The notes under the pieces are model-generated. The model made no database searches. It was not told the DNA's origin and saw only the letters and a program-made list of their open reading frames with translations. The position numbers were made by a program, and so were the translations under genes. A stretch of DNA of 8,712 nt from Syntrophaceae bacterium UBA7544. Its GTDB lineage: Bacteria; Desulfobacterota; Syntrophia; Syntrophales; Smithellaceae. This document shows positions 5,598 to 8,712 of this stretch, in pieces; position 1 is the first letter of the stretch; the number at the start of each line of letters is the position of its first letter. The stretch lies in contig DLME01000030.1 in NCBI GenBank assembly GCA_002479215.1, forward strand, positions 1 through 8,712, given 5' to 3'.

Positions 5598-6353
5598 CTA
5601 TTGTTCTTTATTTTCAGAATTTACTTTTTTCTTTGCGGCAAATCTGGCCACGAATATACTAATTTCATACAAAAACATCAAGGGTATTGCCATCAATATT
5701 TGACTTAAAGCATCAGGTGAAGGCGTTAAAATTGCGGCAACGATAAAAATGATTAATATAGCGTATCTTCTCTGTTTAGAAAGCATTTTAGCGTTGACTA
5801 TGCCCAATTTAGCCAAAAAGAAAATGAATATAGGTAGTTCGAAGGATAAACCAAAGCCCAGCAAAAAGGTTACAAAGAGCGAAAGATAATCGCCGAATGA
5901 AATCATGGCCTGCAGATATTGGTTGTTAAAACTGACAAAAAATTCAAAGGCTGGCGGCAGGACGATAAAGTAGCCGAATAAAACACCGCCCGTAAAAAGC
6001 AAGGTGGAAGAAAGTACAAAAGGAACCACGTATTTTTTTTCCTTAAGCAGTAATCCTGGTGAGATAAATTTCCATATCTGATAAAGGATGAAAGGGCTGG
6101 TAATTATCAGGGAAGCAAAAAAAGCTAATTTCATATAGACAAAAAAAGCTTCCGTCAGTCCGGTATAAATAAGATAACCGTTTTTAGGGAGAACTCTGGT
6201 GAGCGGTTTGGTAATTATATCGAATACCAAATCCTTATAATAATAACAGGCGCCAAAACCAATAAGCAGGATAATTATAATGCGAAAAATCCTTTTGCGT
6301 AACTCTATTAAATGTTCAGTCAGAGACATCTTGTGATCTTCGTTAGTTTCCAT
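5598..6353 (-). CDS. tatC: Twin-arginine translocase subunit TatC
   Basis: This polytopic inner-membrane receptor recognises twin-arginine signal peptides and, with TatA/TatB, exports folded proteins. The 251 residues match the family length. HLIELRKR (14-21) is the family N-terminal signature. WKFISPGL (94-101) and KEKK (104-107) give F96 and E105, matching the signal-peptide binding F and E of E. coli TatC. FELP has E172. LTPSPDALSQ (209-218) precedes the last membrane segment. Six hydrophobic stretches are visible, then a basic tail. The ATG at 6351-6353 adds eight residues before Met9 (MSLTEHLIEL), which resembles the usual start; neither ATG has a strong Shine-Dalgarno, so the start is uncertain by eight codons. 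It lies 55 bp after tatB and 11 bp before the PBP gene. Confidence 0.96.
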   Translation of the reverse strand: METNEDHKMSLTEHLIELRKRIFRIIIILLIGFGACYYYKDLVFDIITKPLTRVLPKNGYLIYTGLTEAFFVYMKLAFFASLIITSPFILYQIWKFISPGLLLKEKKYVVPFVLSSTLLFTGGVLFGYFIVLPPAFEFFVSFNNQYLQAMISFGDYLSLFVTFLLGFGLSFELPIFIFFLAKLGIVNAKMLSKQRRYAILIIFIVAAILTPSPDALSQILMAIPLMFLYEISIFVARFAAKKKVNSENKEQ

Positions 6354-6408
6354 AATTTATGCTTTAATTTTTTTTATTTTTAATCAGGGAAGATTATTTT
6401 GGAATAAA

Positions 6409-6681
6409 TCATTTGTCTGCTTCTTTATTGGAAGGTACCGGTTTGGTTTCTTCGGCATCGGTCTTCTTCAATAAAAGTGAATCTCTCAAGTCGTTATCTT
6501 TTTGTTTTTCATCGTTTTGCAATGTTTGTTTGAGTTCATCGGTAATTCCATCTGCTGCCTTGCGTAGTTCACCGAAAGTTTTCCCCAGTGTTTTAGCCAA
6601 ATCCGGCAATTTTTTTGGCCCAACAACGAGCAGCGCGATTATTGCAATTATAATAATCTCCTGCATTCCGATGCCAAACAT
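6409..6681 (-). CDS. tatB: TatA/TatB family translocase subunit, TatB-like
   Basis: This is a small single-span component of the twin-arginine export machine. The 90 residues contain an N-terminal membrane helix (about 7-20), the hinge GPKKLP (21-26), an amphipathic helix with the conserved FG (36-37), and a charged, probably disordered tail with many K, E and D. Glu8 and the Gly-Pro hinge are TatB-like, since TatA usually has Gln8 and lacks the Pro. However, the short tail fits TatA, and Desulfobacterota proteins of this kind are often labelled TatA/E. The symbol is therefore tentative. The ATG at 6679-6681 has AGGAG ten nt upstream. It is the first gene of the tat-PBP unit, and tatC follows after 55 bp. 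Confidence 0.85.
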   Translation of the reverse strand: MFGIGMQEIIIIAIIALLVVGPKKLPDLAKTLGKTFGELRKAADGITDELKQTLQNDEKQKDNDLRDSLLLKKTDAEETKPVPSNKEADK

Positions 6682-6714
6682 TGATTGTCAACTCCTAAAA
6701 AATTGAGAAATTAC

Positions 6715-6742
6715 CCTATATATTGATTACTGTTTTTGTCAA
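6715..6742 (-). promoter_or_regulatory. Promoter of the tatB-tatC-PBP unit
   Basis: On the minus strand a perfect TTGACA (6742-6737) is followed by a 16-bp spacer and TATAGG (6720-6715, four of six matches). The predicted start near 6708 leaves a short leader before tatB. An overlapping TATATA at shorter spacing is a poorer alternative. Confidence 0.65.
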
Positions 6743-6860
6743 TGTTTTTTGCGATAGATATTCGGGAGCGGTTTATCCTGAAAACAACGGCAGAAACGCG
6801 GCCGAGGAGAGCAAATATTCCTGAAAATGCTGAATATAGGTTAATAGAATTAGTTTTCTG

Positions 6861-6889
6861 CTAAATTTTGGGGCAACGGCATAATTTAG
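6861..6889. repeat. Short inverted repeat in the divergent intergenic region
   Basis: CTAAATT (6861-6867) and AATTTAG (6883-6889) are inverted copies separated by 15 bp, just upstream of the candidate -35 of the deacetylase gene. The arms are AT-rich and only seven bases long, so chance is quite possible. Confidence 0.25.
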
Positions 6890-6897
6890 TCTGCATG

Positions 6898-6926
6898 TTG
6901 ATTTCAGCAACAGGGGGAAATATTTT
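6898..6926 (+). promoter_or_regulatory. Candidate promoter for the deacetylase-gatC-gatA unit
   Basis: TTGATT (6898-6903), a 17-bp spacer and TATTTT (6921-6926) each match four of six consensus bases. The predicted start is near 6933. This is the best-spaced pair I can find between the divergent genes on the plus strand, but it is weak. Confidence 0.35.
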
Positions 6927-6935
6927 GCTCTTTCC

Positions 6936-6956
6936 GGCCATTTATGATAAATGACC
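6936..6956. promoter_or_regulatory. Operator-like 21-bp imperfect dyad
   Basis: GGCCATTTA and TAAATGACC are nine-base inverted arms with one mismatch around a central TGA. The site lies just past the predicted transcription start of the deacetylase operon and 38 bp before its start codon. Size and symmetry fit a dimeric repressor site; a short RNA hairpin is the alternative. The binding protein is unknown. Confidence 0.4.
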
Positions 6957-6994
6957 AATAATTTTTTGTGCAATGGTGACGAAAGAAGGTGCGC

Positions 6995-8050
6995 GTGTCC
7001 AGAAAAACAGGTATTGTCAAAGATCAGCGTTACTTACGGCATTCGGCCGGCTTTGGTCATCCGGAAAGTCCGGAAAGATTGGCGGCAATTTACGAAATGC
7101 TGCATAATCCCTTGATGTCCTGGAAATTCATGGAAATTGAACCACGCGAAGCCACCCACAAAGAAATTGAAACCATTCATACTCCCTCCTATGTTGAATA
7201 TATTGCCGGTACCGCGGGGCAGCGCAGTGTATTTCTCGATCCGGATACGGCAACCAGTCCGGAAACTTACACGACAGCAAAGCTAGCGGTGGGAGGCGTT
7301 TGTAACGCTATTGACAGCGTTATCGAAGGTAAAGTTAACAATGCTTTTGCTTTTGTAAGACCGCCGGGGCACCACGCGGAAAAAGATACAGCCGCCGGTT
7401 TTTGCATATTCAATAATATTGCCGTCGGGGCAATGCATGCCATTTTAAAACATCGCTTGAAAAGGATACTGATTGTGGATTGGGATTTGCACCACGGCAA
7501 TGGCACCCAACACAGCTTTTACAGTGATCCACGAATTTTGTATTTTTCCACGCATCAATATCCATATTACCCGGGAACGGGAAGTCTGCAGGAGATCGGC
7601 CAGGGTAAGGGAGAAGGTTACACAATCAACGTTCCTTTGCGCGGAGGGGCAGGAGACGCCTCCTTTGTAAAAATATTCCGCAAAATTTTACAGCCGGTGG
7701 CTTTAGAATTTAAACCGGAATTAGTTCTGTTATCCGCAGGTTTCGACACTCATTTTCAGGATCCCTTGGGTAGCATGCGCGTAACGCCGGAAGGATTTGC
7801 CGCTCTAACGCGTATTTTGCTGGAGATAGCCGATTCCTGTTGTCGCGGGCGCTTAGTGGCCGTGTTGGAGGGCGGATATCACGTTGCGGGTCTAACCAGG
7901 TCGGTGAAGGCTGTTTTGGAAGAGATGCTGGATGAAACGCACTGCTCGAAAGAAAAATTTTCTTCTTGGGAGCGGGAAGCCGATGAAGATACCAATCAGA
8001 TCATCGAACAGGTCATATCGAAGATTAATCCATACTGGAAAGTGTTTTAG
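6995..8050 (+). CDS. Histone-deacetylase-family zinc amidohydrolase
   Basis: This is a member of the arginase/deacetylase superfamily. Bacterial relatives remove acetyl groups from polyamines or other small amides (AphA/HDAH type) or from proteins (AcuC); the substrate here is unknown. The 351 residues form a single domain. Visible motifs are GHPESPERL near the N-terminus, PPGHH with the tandem catalytic H126-H127, GFCIFNN, DWDLHHGNGT with zinc ligands D164 and H166, SAGFDTH with zinc ligand D251, and LEGGYH with catalytic Y295. The active site therefore looks complete, and Tyr rather than His argues for an active enzyme. The GTG at 6995 is preferred because GAAGG ends five bases before it; the GTG at 6989 overlaps that site and would add two residues. 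gatC starts 12 bp downstream, so co-transcription is likely. Confidence 0.93.
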   Translation: MSRKTGIVKDQRYLRHSAGFGHPESPERLAAIYEMLHNPLMSWKFMEIEPREATHKEIETIHTPSYVEYIAGTAGQRSVFLDPDTATSPETYTTAKLAVGGVCNAIDSVIEGKVNNAFAFVRPPGHHAEKDTAAGFCIFNNIAVGAMHAILKHRLKRILIVDWDLHHGNGTQHSFYSDPRILYFSTHQYPYYPGTGSLQEIGQGKGEGYTINVPLRGGAGDASFVKIFRKILQPVALEFKPELVLLSAGFDTHFQDPLGSMRVTPEGFAALTRILLEIADSCCRGRLVAVLEGGYHVAGLTRSVKAVLEEMLDETHCSKEKFSSWEREADEDTNQIIEQVISKINPYWKVF

Positions 8051-8062
8051 GGAGGATTGTAA

Positions 8063-8350
8063 TTGAAACTAAGTTCTCAGGAAGTGGAATATGTGGCGCA
8101 TTTAGCTCGTTTGGAAATAACGAATAAGGAAAAAGATAAGTTTACCGCTCAGCTCAATGATATTTTGCTCTATATAGATAAGCTAAATGAATTGGATACC
8201 AAAGGTGTCGAGCCGATGAGCCACGCTATTGCCGTGACTAACGCTTTTCGCGAAGATAATATAGTGGATTCCATCGGTACGGAAAAGTCGCTGGCCAATG
8301 CGCCGGATGCTCGTGGGGAGTTCTTTCGCGTTCCGAAAGTTATCGAGTAA
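8063..8350 (+). CDS. gatC: Asp/Glu-tRNA amidotransferase subunit C
   Basis: This is the small subunit that wraps around GatA and stabilises the GatCAB complex, which amidates Glu-tRNA(Gln) and/or Asp-tRNA(Asn). The 95 residues are the standard length. The N-terminal helices contain VAHLARLEI (family signature, about 10-18), and the C-terminal strand segment ends in NAPDARGEFFRVPKVIE, the hallmark ending of GatC. The start codon is TTG (8063-8065), supported by GGAGG at 8051-8055 with seven bases between. There is no ATG in a suitable position. It is followed after eight bases by gatA. Confidence 0.95.
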   Translation: MKLSSQEVEYVAHLARLEITNKEKDKFTAQLNDILLYIDKLNELDTKGVEPMSHAIAVTNAFREDNIVDSIGTEKSLANAPDARGEFFRVPKVIE

Positions 8351-8358
8351 AGGTATTT

Positions 8359-8712
8359 ATGGAATTACATCAGCAAACCATTCACGAATTGCAGGAAAAA
8401 ATTAAAGAAGGCAAAACATCGGCAATGCAGATTGCTCAGTCCGTATTTCAAAGAATCGACGCTGTGGAAGAGCGAGTGCATTCTTACATCCGGCTCATGA
8501 AAGAAGAAGCTCTGGCTTGCGCCCAAAAAGCCGATATAGAGATAAAAAGAGGCAATATAAAACCATTGACCGGTATTCCTATAGCCCTAAAAGACATTGT
8601 CTGCACAAAAGGAATAACCACGACTTGCGGCTCGCATATTTTGCATAATTTCGTTCCTCCTTATGACGCTACAGTTGTGAAAAAGCTCCGGGATGCCGGT
8701 GCCGTGTTTGTC
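8359..8712 (+). CDS. gatA: Asp/Glu-tRNA amidotransferase subunit A, N-terminal part
   Basis: This is the glutaminase subunit of GatCAB, of the amidase-signature family. It releases ammonia from glutamine for use by GatB. The first 118 residues are present and the gene runs off the right edge; the full protein is usually about 480 residues. GIPIALKD (72-79) carries K78, the Lys of the Ser-cisSer-Lys triad, followed by the expected TKGITTTCGSHIL and YDATVVKKLRDAGA. The two catalytic serines lie beyond the window. The ATG at 8359-8361 has AAAGG five bases upstream. Eight bases separate it from gatC. gatB probably follows or lies elsewhere. Confidence 0.95.
   Translation, partial: MELHQQTIHELQEKIKEGKTSAMQIAQSVFQRIDAVEERVHSYIRLMKEEALACAQKADIEIKRGNIKPLTGIPIALKDIVCTKGITTTCGSHILHNFVPPYDATVVKKLRDAGAVFV

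Noticed and set aside
6773..6973. A 66-codon minus-strand frame in the divergent intergenic region
   Set aside because: It has low-complexity, unlikely composition, no clear ribosome site and overlaps the candidate promoter and dyad of the opposite gene. Not supported as a gene.
6989..6994. The upstream GTG at 6989 as start of the deacetylase
   Set aside because: It overlaps its own would-be ribosome site; the GTG at 6995 has proper spacing. The difference is only two residues and cannot be excluded.

Overview
The window is a compact stretch of ordinary-looking bacterial chromosome of moderate, slightly AT-rich composition. I see no insertion sequences, phage genes, CRISPR arrays or RNA genes. 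The order tatB-tatC-PBP1A beside a histone-deacetylase-family gene and gatC-gatA, together with the flavour of the proteins, suggests a deltaproteobacterium (Desulfobacterota, perhaps Syntrophales such as Syntrophus or Smithella). That placement is an inference from memory of gene order and is not proven by the sequence.

Left part (1-3522, minus strand): a branched-chain amino acid operon, ilvB-ilvN-ilvC. It encodes the acetolactate synthase large and small subunits and ketol-acid reductoisomerase; ilvC runs off the left edge. The operon starts from a good sigma-70-type promoter at 3494-3522. The roughly 350-nt leader that follows is the most interesting item in the window. It carries a 35-codon leader peptide (3359-3466) with a dense run of Leu, Ile and Val codons, then two consecutive Rho-independent terminators (3309-3346 and 3266-3302), then two more hairpins before ilvB. 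This is the layout of a classical ribosome-mediated transcription attenuator. The arms of the two terminators share the same GCCGC/GCGGC core, so they can also pair with each other, which suggests a two-step attenuator.

Middle part (3547-6742, minus strand): a tatB-like gene, tatC and a bifunctional class A penicillin-binding protein (PBP1A family), apparently one transcription unit from a promoter at 6715-6742. I see no terminator of its own after the PBP gene. The next terminators downstream are those of the ilv attenuator, so read-through transcripts would meet them.

Right part (6743-8712, plus strand): a divergent intergenic region with a possible promoter and a 21-bp operator-like dyad, then a zinc-dependent histone-deacetylase-family amidohydrolase, gatC, and the start of gatA, tightly spaced as an operon. 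GatCA are subunits of the tRNA-dependent amidotransferase that makes Gln-tRNA(Gln) and/or Asn-tRNA(Asn). gatB is expected beyond the right edge.
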